This document shows, in pieces, positions 1-8,733 of a stretch of DNA of 64,000 nt. A model generated the notes under the pieces. It worked only from the letters and a program-made list of their open reading frames with translations, had not been told where the DNA came from and did not search any database. Made by a program: the position numbers and the translations under genes. The stretch covers positions 2,465,890 to 2,529,889 of the forward strand of contig NZ_LR701459.1 of assembly GCF_902498825.1 (NCBI RefSeq), in the 5' to 3' direction. This DNA is from Rhizobium sp. EC-SD404. Its GTDB lineage: Bacteria > Pseudomonadota > Alphaproteobacteria > Rhizobiales > Rhizobiaceae. Within the stretch, counting starts at the first letter, position 1; every line of letters begins with the position of its first letter.

Positions 1-951
1 CTCGAAACCGTAATAGCGGAACTTGCCGGGCGCGCAGGCCTTGGTGGAAACCTGCGGATTGCGGTTCTTACCCTCGGGTATGATCCCACCCTTGCTGCGC
101 GGCGTGCATTCCGCCAGCGTGTTGCACAACACCGTCTCGACCAGGCGCAGACCATCCAGGTCGTAGCTCTCGACGCCGCCGTCGATGACGGTGTCGGTGT
201 AATAGGTGTATTTCGCGCGACGCGATTTTTCGGGATTTTCCTTGTAGTATTTCGCTTCGCGCACATTCCAGAGCTTCAGACTCAGCGCTTCGCCCGCCGC
301 ACATTTCGGCATCGTATAAGTATATTTGCCGCCATTGTTGTCGGCGATCTGCGTCATCTGCGATCGGCCCGGCGCGGTATCGCCGCTCCCTCCAGAGGAC
401 GAACCGCCCGTTCCGCCATTGCCGCCGCCGGCGTTGCTGTTCACGGCTGCCGCCTTGCGCGCATCGAAGCAGTAGACCGAAATTCGGTTGTAGTCCCAGG
501 CTTCCGGATCAAGCTGTGTCACCTTGGATGCCTGGTAGCGGTAGGCCGCGCCCTTGTAGCGCGCGGTACTCGTGACGCCGATGTTGAGCGGCCCGTTGTT
601 CAGCACGCTCCCGATCGATGTCCGCATGTCGAGCGTCGCCGTGACCTGAAAATCGCTGAGCGAGACCCACTCACCGGAAAGGTTGATATTTGCAAGATCG
701 CCATTGAAGGAAAAGGCGTTCGTCAGGTTCGCCTTGAAGCCATTGAGCAAAGCCGTGTCAGCGGTGTTGACGCCGCCGGCGGCGATGGCGAGCGCGATCT
801 TGTCGACCTCGTTCTTCATCTGAACGTGCACGTTCGATGCTTTGGTGTAGTCCACCGCAAGGCCCGCCGCGCCGGCCATCGGCACAAGCAGAAGGCCGAA
901 GAGAATGCCGAACTGACCAGATTTGTCTTTGACGAAATCCCGCGCTGCCAT
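1..951 (-). CDS. TadE/TadG-like Flp pilus assembly protein, 3' end cut by the window edge
   Basis: The frame opens with ATG at 951 and stays open for 317 codons to base 1, so the C-terminus is missing. Residues 1-11 are basic; residues 12-34 form a single hydrophobic segment containing GILFGLLLVPMAGAAGLAVD, the typical N-terminal anchor of TadE/TadG-like pseudopilins and Tad (PF13400-type) proteins. The rest would be extracytoplasmic. Residues about 171-192 are a Gly/Ser/Asn linker, and cysteines follow it. Family members take part in assembling Flp/Tad adhesion pili. No other tad/cpa genes are visible here, so this may be an orphan. The TadE/G family is clear, but the exact subclass is not. 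Confidence 0.75.
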   Translation of the reverse strand, partial: MAARDFVKDKSGQFGILFGLLLVPMAGAAGLAVDYTKASNVHVQMKNEVDKIALAIAAGGVNTADTALLNGFKANLTNAFSFNGDLANINLSGEWVSLSDFQVTATLDMRTSIGSVLNNGPLNIGVTSTARYKGAAYRYQASKVTQLDPEAWDYNRISVYCFDARKAAAVNSNAGGGNGGTGGSSSGGSGDTAPGRSQMTQIADNNGGKYTYTMPKCAAGEALSLKLWNVREAKYYKENPEKSRRAKYTYYTDTVIDGGVESYDLDGLRLVETVLCNTLAECTPRSKGGIIPEGKNRNPQVSTKACAPGKFRYYGFE

Positions 952-1037
952 CACGCACCCCCAGCTTCATGCCGAAGCGGCGAGCATAACGACCCGGATT
1001 TTACGATGATCTTGACGCAATCGGACGTATTTTAGAT

Positions 1038-1054
1038 TGTCCAAAAATAGGACA
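1038..1054 (-). other. short AT-loop inverted repeat between gor and the Tad-like gene
   Basis: TGTCC, a 7-base A/T loop and GGACA form a small hairpin in an AT-rich stretch, 31 bases past the gor stop and about 90 bases before the Tad-like start. It could be a weak gor terminator or part of the promoter region of the Tad-like gene. The stem is only 5 bp. Confidence 0.3.
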
Positions 1055-1084
1055 TTAAAATATTCAGAACTGACGAAGCGAGAT

Positions 1085-2473
1085 CTAGACCCGCTCGCCG
1101 CCCTTGATCCGATAGGTCGGGTTGTACATCGTGACCAGTTCCTCCGCTGCCGTCGGGTGCACGGCCATGGTGCGATCGAAATCGTCCTTGGTCGCACCGG
1201 TCTTCAGCGCGATACCGAGAAGCTGGGCCATTTCACCCGCTTCCGGCCCGAGAATGTGGACGCCCAGCACCTTCCGGTCGAGCGCATTGACCACGATTTT
1301 CATGATCGTCCGCTCATCCCGCCCGGCGAGCACGTGCTTCATCGGCCTGAATTCAGCGCGATAGATTTCCAGTTCTTCGAAATCCTTGCTCGCATCCTCT
1401 TCCGACAGCCCGATCGTGCCGATCTCGGGTTGGGAGAAAACCGCCGTTGCGATCAGTTGATGATCCGGCTTCGTCGGATTGTTCTTAAAGGCGGTTTCCA
1501 CGAAGCACATGGCCTCATGAATGGCGACCGGCGTCAGCTGCACGCGGTCGGTCACATCGCCGACGGCGTAGATATTCTCGACATTGGTGCGGGAATAGTC
1601 GTCGACGGTGACCGCACCCTTGTGATCGACTGCGACGCCAGCCGCCTCGAGCCCGAGATGCTCGGTATTCGGGTCGCGCCCGAGCGCCAGCATCACCTGG
1701 TCGGCCTTGAGCACTTCGCCGTTTTTCGTGTGTGCCAGAAGGCGGCCGTCATCGCTCTTTTCGATCTTCGCGAAAACGTCCTGGCAAAGGATGCGAATGC
1801 CCTTCTTTTCCATGGCCTCGTGAAGACCCCGGCGCATGTCGCCATCGAAGCGGCCGAGGATTTCCTTGCCGCGGTAGATAACCGTCGTTTCGACGCCGAG
1901 CCCGTGGAAGATGTTGGCGAACTCCACAGCGATATAGCCGCCCCCGGCGATCACGATCGCTTTCGGCAGCGTCTCCAGGTGGAACGCCTCGTTCGAGGTG
2001 ATGCAGAGTTCGTACCCCGGCAGGGACGCGTGCGGATTGGCAAATCCACCGACGGCGATCAGGATCTTGTCCGCCGTGACGCGCTCGCCCGTCGCCTTGA
2101 GCTCGATCGTATGGGCATCCACGAGCACGGCGCGGCTATCGAAGAGCGTCACATTCGCATTGGTCAGACCCTTGCGGTAAAGTCCTTCCAGGCGTTCGAT
2201 TTCGCGGTCCTTGTTGGCGATCAGCGTCGGCCAGTCGAACGACGATTCCCCGACGGTCCAGCCGTATCCCGCGGCATCTTCGAACGCTTCGGAGAAGTGA
2301 GACGCGTAGACGAACAGCTTCTTCGGCACGCAGCCGCGGATCACGCAGGTGCCGCCATAGCGGTATTCCTCCGCGATGGCGACCTTGCGACCGAGCGCGC
2401 CTGTCACCCGCGCTGCCCGAACACCACCCGAGCCACCACCGATGACGAAAAGGTCGTAGTCGTACTCAGCCAT
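1085..2473 (-). CDS. gor: Glutathione-disulfide reductase
   Basis: This FAD-dependent enzyme reduces oxidised glutathione with NADPH in the cytoplasm. At 462 residues it has family length. The N-terminal FAD fold shows VIGGGSGGVRAA (residues about 10-21). The redox-active disulfide is C43/C48 in GGTCVIRGCVPKK, a central NAD(P) Rossmann segment contains VIAGGGYIAVEFA, and the C-terminal dimer domain ends with the catalytic HPTAAEE (H439, E444). The start is ATG at 2473 with AGGA upstream. A terminator at 2542-2564 separates it from the upstream DUF2059 gene, so it probably has its own promoter. It would supply the glutathione used by fghA at 4595 and the glutaredoxin at 51073. Confidence 0.96.
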   Translation of the reverse strand: MAEYDYDLFVIGGGSGGVRAARVTGALGRKVAIAEEYRYGGTCVIRGCVPKKLFVYASHFSEAFEDAAGYGWTVGESSFDWPTLIANKDREIERLEGLYRKGLTNANVTLFDSRAVLVDAHTIELKATGERVTADKILIAVGGFANPHASLPGYELCITSNEAFHLETLPKAIVIAGGGYIAVEFANIFHGLGVETTVIYRGKEILGRFDGDMRRGLHEAMEKKGIRILCQDVFAKIEKSDDGRLLAHTKNGEVLKADQVMLALGRDPNTEHLGLEAAGVAVDHKGAVTVDDYSRTNVENIYAVGDVTDRVQLTPVAIHEAMCFVETAFKNNPTKPDHQLIATAVFSQPEIGTIGLSEEDASKDFEELEIYRAEFRPMKHVLAGRDERTIMKIVVNALDRKVLGVHILGPEAGEMAQLLGIALKTGATKDDFDRTMAVHPTAAEELVTMYNPTYRIKGGERV

Positions 2474-2541
2474 GGGATCGATCCTGCGCGTGGTCTTGAC
2501 GACGCCGCGTGTCCGACGCCGAGACGGTTCTGGTGAAATGA

Positions 2542-2564
2542 AAGCCCGGCGCTTGGCCGGGCTT
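2542..2564 (-). terminator. rho-independent-type terminator after the rpiA-DUF2059 unit
   Basis: A perfect 9-bp stem (AAGCCCGGC / GCCGGGCTT) with a 5-base loop is followed on the minus strand by TTTCATTTC. It lies between the DUF2059 stop (2593) and the gor start (2473). Confidence 0.75.
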
Positions 2565-2592
2565 CGAACGTCTTATCTAGGGCTGCTTGTGA

Positions 2593-3180
2593 CTATTGTG
2601 CAGGGGGGGCAGCCGGATCGGCCACCGTGCCCGTTTCGGGATCGATGCCGGCATCTTCCGCCGTCGGTGCCTGGTCGCCGAGACGCTGCTCGAGCGCGGC
2701 GTCGGCCTCCACGGCGAGATCGCGCGAGATGCCGGTCGCCCAGATTTCAGCGGAACGCATCAGTTCCTGCGTGACGGTGATGCCGTTTTCCAGAAGTTTG
2801 AGGCCGGCCGACGACGTGTAGAACTCCGTGATCGCGTTCAGCTCTTCTTCCGTGAAGTTGCGCGCATAGATCTCGGCAGCCTCGCGCTCCAGGTCGCCGC
2901 GGCGCGATGCGAGGGAGACAGCCACGTCGTCGATCGTGGAGGAGATTTCCGATTCGAAGTTCGGCGTGCTCTGGATGAGCGCCGACTTCAGCTGTTCGGC
3001 CGTACCCGGCAGGATCTGGTCGAACTGGTCGGTGGCGCCGAGCGCGGCGATGGCAGCACGTGCGGCGGCCCTGTGGCTGTCGCTCAACTGTTCCTGGGAA
3101 AGCGCCGGACCGCCCGCCAGGGTCAAGGCGATGAGAGCGGCGGCACCTGCACCGCGAAAGAGACCGTTCGAGATTGCCAT
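2593..3180 (-). CDS. DUF2059 family secreted protein
   Basis: A 195-residue protein with a Sec signal peptide (residues 1 to about 28, hydrophobic core ALIALTLAGG, likely cut after ALS), so probably periplasmic. The DUF2059 core lies at about residues 95-150, with the pattern FTEEELNAITEFYTSSAGLK that recurs in this family. The tail is Pro/Ala/Asp-rich and probably disordered. It starts 7 bases after the rpiA stop with AGGAG upstream, so it is co-transcribed with rpiA and ended by the hairpin at 2542-2564. The molecular function of DUF2059 proteins is not established. Confidence 0.85.
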   Translation of the reverse strand: MAISNGLFRGAGAAALIALTLAGGPALSQEQLSDSHRAAARAAIAALGATDQFDQILPGTAEQLKSALIQSTPNFESEISSTIDDVAVSLASRRGDLEREAAEIYARNFTEEELNAITEFYTSSAGLKLLENGITVTQELMRSAEIWATGISRDLAVEADAALEQRLGDQAPTAEDAGIDPETGTVADPAAPPAQ

Positions 3181-3187
3181 GTGAGGA

Positions 3188-3898
3188 TCAGCTCCTGTGT
3201 TCCTGCTCAGCCGTCAGCGTTTCAACGCCGTTTTCGCCGGCGATAATCGCCACCGAGGCCAGATTTATGAAAAGACCGTGCTCGACAACCCCGGGGATGG
3301 CATGCAGCGCGGCGGACAGCGCTTCTGGATCGGGAATACGGCCAAATGATGCGTCGAGAATGTGGTGGCCGCCGTCGGTTTCATAGGCGCCGTCATTGCC
3401 GGGACGGATCGTGAGGCCTCCGGACAGGTCGAGCTTGGCAGCCGCCTTTTCCACCGCGATCTGGGTCGAAGCCATGCCGAACGGGTTGATCTCGATCGGC
3501 AGCGCATAGGCGCCGAGCGCGTCGACCAGTTTCGATGCGTCGGCGATGACGATCATGCGCTTCGATGCAGCCGCGACGATCTTCTCGCGCAGCAACGCCC
3601 CGCCGCCACCCTTAATCAGGCGCAGCGCATGGTCGACTTCGTCGGCGCCGTCGATCGTCAGGTCGAGCTCCGGTTCCTCATCGAGCGAGAAGAGCGGCAC
3701 GCCGAGATCCATGCAAATCCGTGCCGTGCGCTCCGATGTCGGCACGCCTTTTATTGAAAGCCCGGCATCGACCTTCTCGGCCAGAAGCCGCACGAATTCC
3801 TCCGCCGTCGATCCGGTGCCGATGCCGAGACGCATGCCGTCTTCCACATAGCCGAGCGCCGCGCGTGCGGCTTCGATCTTTCTGTCGCGGGGATCCAT
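3188..3898 (-). CDS. rpiA: Ribose-5-phosphate isomerase A
   Basis: Interconverts ribose 5-phosphate and ribulose 5-phosphate in the non-oxidative pentose phosphate pathway; cytoplasmic. The 236-residue length is typical. Diagnostic blocks are [11 protein letters not shown] (residues about 25-35, phosphate loop), the TIDGADEVD motif (D83-E87) and [11 protein letters not shown] (residues 96-106, catalytic Glu/Lys). It is first in a two-gene unit with the DUF2059 gene. Its ATG at 3898 faces the divergent DUF188 gene across about 180 bases. The ribose branch links functionally to rpe at 37300 and to the purine genes, which consume PRPP. Confidence 0.96.
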   Translation of the reverse strand: MDPRDRKIEAARAALGYVEDGMRLGIGTGSTAEEFVRLLAEKVDAGLSIKGVPTSERTARICMDLGVPLFSLDEEPELDLTIDGADEVDHALRLIKGGGGALLREKIVAAASKRMIVIADASKLVDALGAYALPIEINPFGMASTQIAVEKAAAKLDLSGGLTIRPGNDGAYETDGGHHILDASFGRIPDPEALSAALHAIPGVVEHGLFINLASVAIIAGENGVETLTAEQEHRS

Positions 3899-4081
3899 GC
3901 GCGTCTTTCGCCTCTGCCTCTTTGAACGGACCGACTACGGCCACTGAGATGCGTGGCGCCGCTGTTACCATGATGAGCCGGATCAAGCCAAGGCTTGAAC
4001 CGAGCACCAACGCCGGATACCCAAGGCGCCGAACCGAGATCGCCGACGGCGATCCAAGCACCGAAGGACTTGCTGGCGCAA

Positions 4082-4552
4082 ATGGGCGATCAGAACCCGA
4101 TCATCTATGTGGACGCCGATGCGTGCCCGGTGAAGCCCGAGATCCTCAAGGTCGCCGAGCGCCACGGGGTCAAGACGGTGTTCGTCGCCAATTCCGGCTT
4201 GCGGCCTTCGCGCGACCCGATGATCGTCAACGTCATAGTTTCGGCAAGCTTCGATGCGGCCGACGACTGGATCGCGGAGACCGTCAGGCCCGGAGATATC
4301 GTGGTGACCGCGGACGTGCCGCTTGCCGGGCGCTGCGTGGAAGCCGGCGCCCATGTCACGGGCCCGACGGGACGCATCTTCGACCATACGACGATCGGCA
4401 TGGCCACGGCGATGCGCGATCTCGGCCAGCACCTGCGCGAATCGGGTGCGATCAAGGGCTACAATCCGTCATTCTCCCAGCGCGACCGTTCCGCCTTTCT
4501 GGAAACGCTCGACCGGCTCCTTCGTCGGGCTATGTCCGATCGGTCGAGATGA
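4082..4552 (+). CDS. YaiI/YqxD family protein (DUF188)
   Basis: A 156-residue protein of the UPF0178/DUF188 family. The conserved opening IYVDADACPVKPEI (residues about 7-20) carries the acidic residues seen in PIN-like nuclease folds. GDIVVTADVPLA and GRIFDHTTIG follow. The start at 4082 is preferred because it gives normal family length, although the frame is open further upstream to 3995. GAAGGA lies about 13 bases before it. It is divergent from rpiA and 42 bases before fghA on the same strand. Family members are predicted nucleases, but no substrate is established. Confidence 0.88.
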   Translation: MGDQNPIIYVDADACPVKPEILKVAERHGVKTVFVANSGLRPSRDPMIVNVIVSASFDAADDWIAETVRPGDIVVTADVPLAGRCVEAGAHVTGPTGRIFDHTTIGMATAMRDLGQHLRESGAIKGYNPSFSQRDRSAFLETLDRLLRRAMSDRSR

Positions 4553-4594
4553 TATGGTCGCGCCAGCCGCCAACAGCATTCGAGGTAACAGCCC

Positions 4595-5428
4595 ATGAAA
4601 ACCGTTTCGCAGACCAAGGCCCATGGCGGCATCCAGGGCGTCTATTCCCACGCCTCCACTGCGACCAAGTGCGAAATGACCTTTGCCGTCTTCGTGCCGC
4701 CGCTGGCTGATGGCGCAAAGGCTCCGGTGCTCTGGTACCTGTCCGGCCTCACCTGCACCCACCAAAACGTCATGGACAAGGGCGAGTATCGCCGGCTTGC
4801 CGCCGAACTCGGCCTCATCATCGTGTGCCCGGACACGAGCCCGCGCGGCGACGATGTGGCCGACGAGCCCGACAACTGGCAGTTCGGCAAGGGTGCAGGC
4901 TTTTACGTCGATGCGACCGAGGCGCCCTATTCCGCGCATTACCGGATGTACAGCTACATACTGGACGAGTTGACGGCCCTCATCGCCGCCGAATTCCCCG
5001 CAGCCGACATGGACCGTCAGGGAGTCTTCGGCCACTCCATGGGCGGACACGGCGCGCTGGTCATGGCGCTGCGCAATGCAGACCGCTTCAAATCATGCTC
5101 GGCCTTCGCGCCGATCGTGCAGCCGAGCACGGCCGACTGGTCGAAAGGCGCGTTGGAGAAATATCTCGGCGCCGATCAGGCTGCCTGGCGCAGCTACGAT
5201 GCCACGGCCCTCATCGAAGACGGCCAGCGCTTCGGCGAGTTTCTGGTCGACCAGGGCGATGCGGATGGATTTCTGCAAGATGGCCTCCGCCCCTGGCTCC
5301 TGGAAGCCGCCTGCAAGGCCGCGAACATCCCACTGCAGCTTCGCATGCAGCCGGGCTACGACCACTCTTATGCCTTCATCTCCACCTTCATGGACGATCA
5401 TCTGCGCTGGCATCGTGCACGGCTCTAG
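4595..5428 (+). CDS. fghA: S-formylglutathione hydrolase
   Basis: Hydrolyses S-formylglutathione to formate and glutathione, the second step of glutathione-dependent formaldehyde oxidation; cytoplasmic alpha/beta hydrolase of the esterase D family. At 277 residues it has family length. The nucleophile elbow is GHSMGG (S148), the catalytic His is H257 in GYDHSYAF, and an acidic residue lies near 222-224 in GDADGF. SGLTCTHQN and QFGKGAGFYVDAT are further family signatures. GAGG sits upstream of the ATG. The glutathione-dependent formaldehyde dehydrogenase partner is not in this window; a glutathione-independent one is at 9786. Confidence 0.95.
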   Translation: MKTVSQTKAHGGIQGVYSHASTATKCEMTFAVFVPPLADGAKAPVLWYLSGLTCTHQNVMDKGEYRRLAAELGLIIVCPDTSPRGDDVADEPDNWQFGKGAGFYVDATEAPYSAHYRMYSYILDELTALIAAEFPAADMDRQGVFGHSMGGHGALVMALRNADRFKSCSAFAPIVQPSTADWSKGALEKYLGADQAAWRSYDATALIEDGQRFGEFLVDQGDADGFLQDGLRPWLLEAACKAANIPLQLRMQPGYDHSYAFISTFMDDHLRWHRARL

Positions 5429-5616
5429 TCTGTCGGCCCAAAGCATATGCTTGAACAAGGCCTGCTAAACTCTTCGCGCTGAACACAATTGCGTACAGCG
5501 CCGCAAATAGGCCGCACACGTAATAATTAGCATCACGCGATATATTCAAATAATCGGCAATAATCGGTAGCGATTTCCACCGTCGTCAACCGAATTAGAC
5601 AGGCATAGCATCCCAC

Positions 5617-5642
5617 TGTCACACCTTCGGGAGGATGTGACA
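5617..5642. promoter_or_regulatory. inverted repeat just upstream of the B12-binding regulator
   Basis: TGTCACA and TGTGACA form a perfect 7-bp inverted repeat with 12 bases between, and CCT/AGG inside can extend a hairpin. It ends 16 bases before the ATG at 5659, covering the leader close to the ribosome site (AAGGGG). It could be a repressor operator or an RNA hairpin. The spacing differs from the TGT-N12-ACA boxes of PpsR/CrtJ. Confidence 0.5.
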
Positions 5643-5658
5643 TACCAAGGGGTAGCAT

Positions 5659-6534
5659 ATGTCGGAGGGGCATAGCCGCCGTGGATCTGTCGCCCAGGAG
5701 GCTGGCTCCACAACGGATGCAATTGTAGGACATGTCGATTGCGGATCGGAGCAGACAACTGCCGACCGGACATTCCTCAGATCAGTGATCGAAAATCAGG
5801 TCGTACCGCGCCTTCTCATTGCCGAAAGCGCAGCCCTGCGTCAGCCGCATGAGACCGCGACCGACATGTCGAGGCCCTCGGCCCGCGACGTCAACGAATT
5901 GCTGCATATCGTGGTCGAGGCCGACACGGCCGCCTGCGTCGAGTATCTGCAAAGCCGCCGCATCAAGGGCATGCAGCTCGAAACGGTCTATCTCGGCCTG
6001 CTCGCGCCGGTGGCACACCGTCTCGGCCTCATGTGGGAGCGCGATGAACTGAGCTTCATCGATGTGACGGTGGGGCTGGCCCGTCTGCAGTCGCTTGTCC
6101 ATGAGCTGACGAGCGAGAGTTGCTACGGCGCCCTCAACCAGGATGCCTCCCGCCGCATCGTGCTCGCCGCCGCGCGCAACGAACAGCACGCTTTCGGGCT
6201 GCTGATCGTCGCCGAATTCCTGCGCCTTGCGGGCTGGGAGGTCGATGGCGGTCCGGATGTCGAAAGCGGCGCGCCGCTCGTACGCATGGTCGGCCAGGAA
6301 TGGTACGCGGTCGTCGGCCTGTCCGTCGGTTTCGAGGAGCATGTGGACGCGACCCGCGCCGATATCGGCAAGGTTCGTGCGCGCTCGCGCAACGGCCGGG
6401 TGGGCATTCTCGCCGGCGGCGCCGCCTTCTCGCGAGATCCGGCCCAGGCCGAACGCATGGGTGCCGATGCACTCGCCCGCGACGGCCGTGAAGCCGTCGT
6501 GAAGGCAGAGGCGCTACGCGCCGCTTACGCCTGA
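5659..6534 (+). CDS. Cobalamin (B12)-binding regulator, AerR/PpaA-like
   Basis: This 291-residue protein has a poorly conserved N-terminal region (residues 1-70) and a helical cap-like segment (about 75-155) with MWERDELSFIDVTVG, matching the W-x-x-D-x-x-F pattern of B12-dependent sensors. A Rossmann-type B12 domain (about 165-290) follows. EQHAFG (E175-G180) is a variant of the cobalamin-ligating DxHxxG motif, with H177 as the likely lower ligand. Relatives such as AerR/PpaA are photoreceptors or antirepressors in purple bacteria. No photosynthesis genes are visible here. The start has AAGGGG six bases upstream. GC falls in the leader (5500-5600), consistent with a promoter. The B12 domain is well supported; the regulatory role is inferred. 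Confidence 0.8.
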   Translation: MSEGHSRRGSVAQEAGSTTDAIVGHVDCGSEQTTADRTFLRSVIENQVVPRLLIAESAALRQPHETATDMSRPSARDVNELLHIVVEADTAACVEYLQSRRIKGMQLETVYLGLLAPVAHRLGLMWERDELSFIDVTVGLARLQSLVHELTSESCYGALNQDASRRIVLAAARNEQHAFGLLIVAEFLRLAGWEVDGGPDVESGAPLVRMVGQEWYAVVGLSVGFEEHVDATRADIGKVRARSRNGRVGILAGGAAFSRDPAQAERMGADALARDGREAVVKAEALRAAYA

Positions 6535-6555
6535 CCGTTTCGCTGAATCTGGCGT

Positions 6556-8733
6556 CTAAAAGCCGCGCCGGCTGACCTGGGCGAGGCTGCTCAGCATGTC
6601 CGCACCGAGCGCCGAGCCTGCATCACCCGAAAAGAGCGTCAGCGCCGGATCGGCGAAATTCGAATTCTCCATGTCGTAGAGCGCGCTGAACTGCGTGATG
6701 AACTTGTCCAGTTCACGCGGATCCGACAGCGTCGCGATATCCAGACGGTCCTCGATCATGCGCGCCTGCGCGTCGATGTCTGACTGCGCGATCTCCTCGG
6801 GCAGACCAAGCGCTATGCGCACCACCTGCTGCAGCGCCGGATCGGCCAAGATGTCGAAGGCATTGTTGATCTCGCCCGCCATGCGCTTGAAGTAGAGCGC
6901 GAGCCGCACGCCCTCGTTCTCCAGCCCCGCCTCTTCTTCCAGCGTCTGGCGCAGGTAGAACTCCTCGGTCTGGATGATATCCGCCACGGACTGCACGTTG
7001 CCCGCCACTTCGCGCGCGATCGTCCCGTCCGGATTGAAGTTGAAGCTCGCCGCAAGCAACCGCAGGCTCCGGTCCGGTTGCGTGTTGACGAAGCTTTCCG
7101 GGTCCTCGACATCGCTGAGCAGCACGTCGCGCAGCGTGCGCGCGTCGATCAACTCCGGATCGTAGCCCTGGCTCTGCAGCAGAATCGAAACCACGCGCTC
7201 GTCGGCCAAAAGCTCGTCGATCGATCCGACCTGCGCGATCTGCTCGCGATAATACCGGATCTCCTCCGCCGCCTCGTCGCTGGTAAGCCCCAGCGTTTCG
7301 GCGCGCTCCATATAGTCGGTGGTGAAAGCATTGAACTGCGATTCCGATTGCGCGCGACGCGCCGTCGTCGGCAGCCCGTCAGCGCCGAAGTTGAAGGCCG
7401 AGGCTATTTCGCGGAAACGCGCATTGCGGGGCTGGTTGGCGAAGCTGTTCGGATCGGTCAGATCGCTGGTCAGCGCGCGCTTAACCGCGTCCCTGGATTC
7501 CGTCACCGGATCAAGGCCATAGGCCTGCATCATGTAATTGTAGAGTGAAGGGTCGCGCATCAGCGCATCGAGCGTTCCCACTGTCTCCATGGCCGCGCGG
7601 AACACGCTTTCGCGGGTATCGTCGCGCCGCTCGCCGGCATTGTCGTAATTGGCTAGAAAGGTCCGGTTGAGCGACGTCGTCTGCTCGGCCGTCTGCGCCG
7701 GCCCGGTCGCCTGGCCGTCTGTACCGAAGTTAAAGAGCCCGGCCATCGCGCGCAGCGCACCGTTCTGCGTCGTGTTGGCGAAACTCGTCGGATCGGAGAG
7801 ATCGCTCGTCAGCGCCGCACGGATATCGGCGCGCCGCGTCAGCGAAGCCGGCTGGTCGTAAGACGTCCAGAGATAATCGACGAGACGCGGATCGGCGAGC
7901 AGATCGTCCACGCTGGCAACGGTCGCGATCTTCTCGTTGAAATAGTCGGTCATCAGTTCCGCCGCGAGCGGCACGATCCGGTCGGGCACGTCGAACAGAT
8001 AGTCCTCGGTGATCTTGCGCACCTGCTCGGCATCCTGCGCCGGAACGCCTGCCGCAAGCGACCCGTCCGCCTGGAAATTGAACGCCTGTGCCAGCGACAG
8101 ATAATCCGAATTCTCAGGCCGGTTCACAAAACTTGTCGGATCATCCAGATCGCTCGTCAGCACGTCGCGCAAAAACGACGCCGAATAGTACTGCGTGTCG
8201 ATCACATTGGCCTGAAGCGCCACCTCGACCAGCCGCTGGTCTGCGAGGAACTCGTCGACATTGGTGATCTGGCCGATGCGCGCCTTGTAGTTCTCGAACT
8301 CCGCCGCATAGACACGCCCGGCATTTTGCACGCTCACATCGTAGAGCCCGATCAGATCCTCGGTCTGCTGGTCGGACTGGATGTCCGGCTTGACCTGCGC
8401 CGCCGCATTGCCGGCAAAGGAAAACGCCTGGGCAAAGGTGCGATAGCGCTCGTCCTCCAGCTTGTTGGCAAAGCTATCCTCATCGGAGAGATCGCTTTCC
8501 AGTACCTGCTGCATGAAGGCGCGCGCATAGGTCATCTCCTCCAGCCCGTAGGCCTTCATCGCGTAAGAGTAGACCCGGTAATCGTCGAGAAACTCCTCAA
8601 CCGAGGAAATCTTGCCGATCGTCTCGCGATAATACTGCGCCTCGCGCGCCACCACCGCATCATCCGAAACCCGCCCGATGCTGCGCGACATGTCACGGTC
8701 GATGAGGTTGTAACTGAGATAGGTCGACAGCAT
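6556..8733 (-). CDS. DUF1217 repeat protein, probably flagellum-associated
   Basis: A 725-residue acidic protein built of about six imperfect repeats of some 115 residues. Each unit runs: a helix around a [VIL]-[DE]-[EDA]-[FL]-L-x-D-x-R motif, a second helix, then [ST]-D-[LV]-x-[DE]-x-x-S-F-[AV]-N, and ends with F-[NS]-F followed by Gly/Asp. Clear SFANK/SFVNR/SFANT/SFANQ/SFVNT copies appear at repeat ends. This is the DUF1217 pattern, found near flagellar genes in rhizobia. There is no signal peptide. It opens with MLSTYLSYNLIDRDM, a rod/hook-like amphipathic start. No flagellar genes adjoin it here. It converges with the B12 regulator, 21 bases apart. Confidence 0.8.
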   Translation of the reverse strand: MLSTYLSYNLIDRDMSRSIGRVSDDAVVAREAQYYRETIGKISSVEEFLDDYRVYSYAMKAYGLEEMTYARAFMQQVLESDLSDEDSFANKLEDERYRTFAQAFSFAGNAAAQVKPDIQSDQQTEDLIGLYDVSVQNAGRVYAAEFENYKARIGQITNVDEFLADQRLVEVALQANVIDTQYYSASFLRDVLTSDLDDPTSFVNRPENSDYLSLAQAFNFQADGSLAAGVPAQDAEQVRKITEDYLFDVPDRIVPLAAELMTDYFNEKIATVASVDDLLADPRLVDYLWTSYDQPASLTRRADIRAALTSDLSDPTSFANTTQNGALRAMAGLFNFGTDGQATGPAQTAEQTTSLNRTFLANYDNAGERRDDTRESVFRAAMETVGTLDALMRDPSLYNYMMQAYGLDPVTESRDAVKRALTSDLTDPNSFANQPRNARFREIASAFNFGADGLPTTARRAQSESQFNAFTTDYMERAETLGLTSDEAAEEIRYYREQIAQVGSIDELLADERVVSILLQSQGYDPELIDARTLRDVLLSDVEDPESFVNTQPDRSLRLLAASFNFNPDGTIAREVAGNVQSVADIIQTEEFYLRQTLEEEAGLENEGVRLALYFKRMAGEINNAFDILADPALQQVVRIALGLPEEIAQSDIDAQARMIEDRLDIATLSDPRELDKFITQFSALYDMENSNFADPALTLFSGDAGSALGADMLSSLAQVSRRGF

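Noticed and set aside
1037..2536. A 499-codon plus-strand frame
   Set aside because: Antisense to gor, which carries all catalytic motifs.
5442..5453. AAGCATATGCTT palindrome after fghA
   Set aside because: A short self-complementary 12-mer without a loop, easily due to chance.
5617..5642. PpsR/CrtJ operator reading of the palindrome
   Set aside because: The TGT...ACA halves are 20 bases apart, not the 12 expected for PpsR/CrtJ.
5533..5733. Short minus-strand frames across the B12-regulator leader
   Set aside because: They include CxxC-like text but have no ribosome site and overlap the regulator's palindrome and start.
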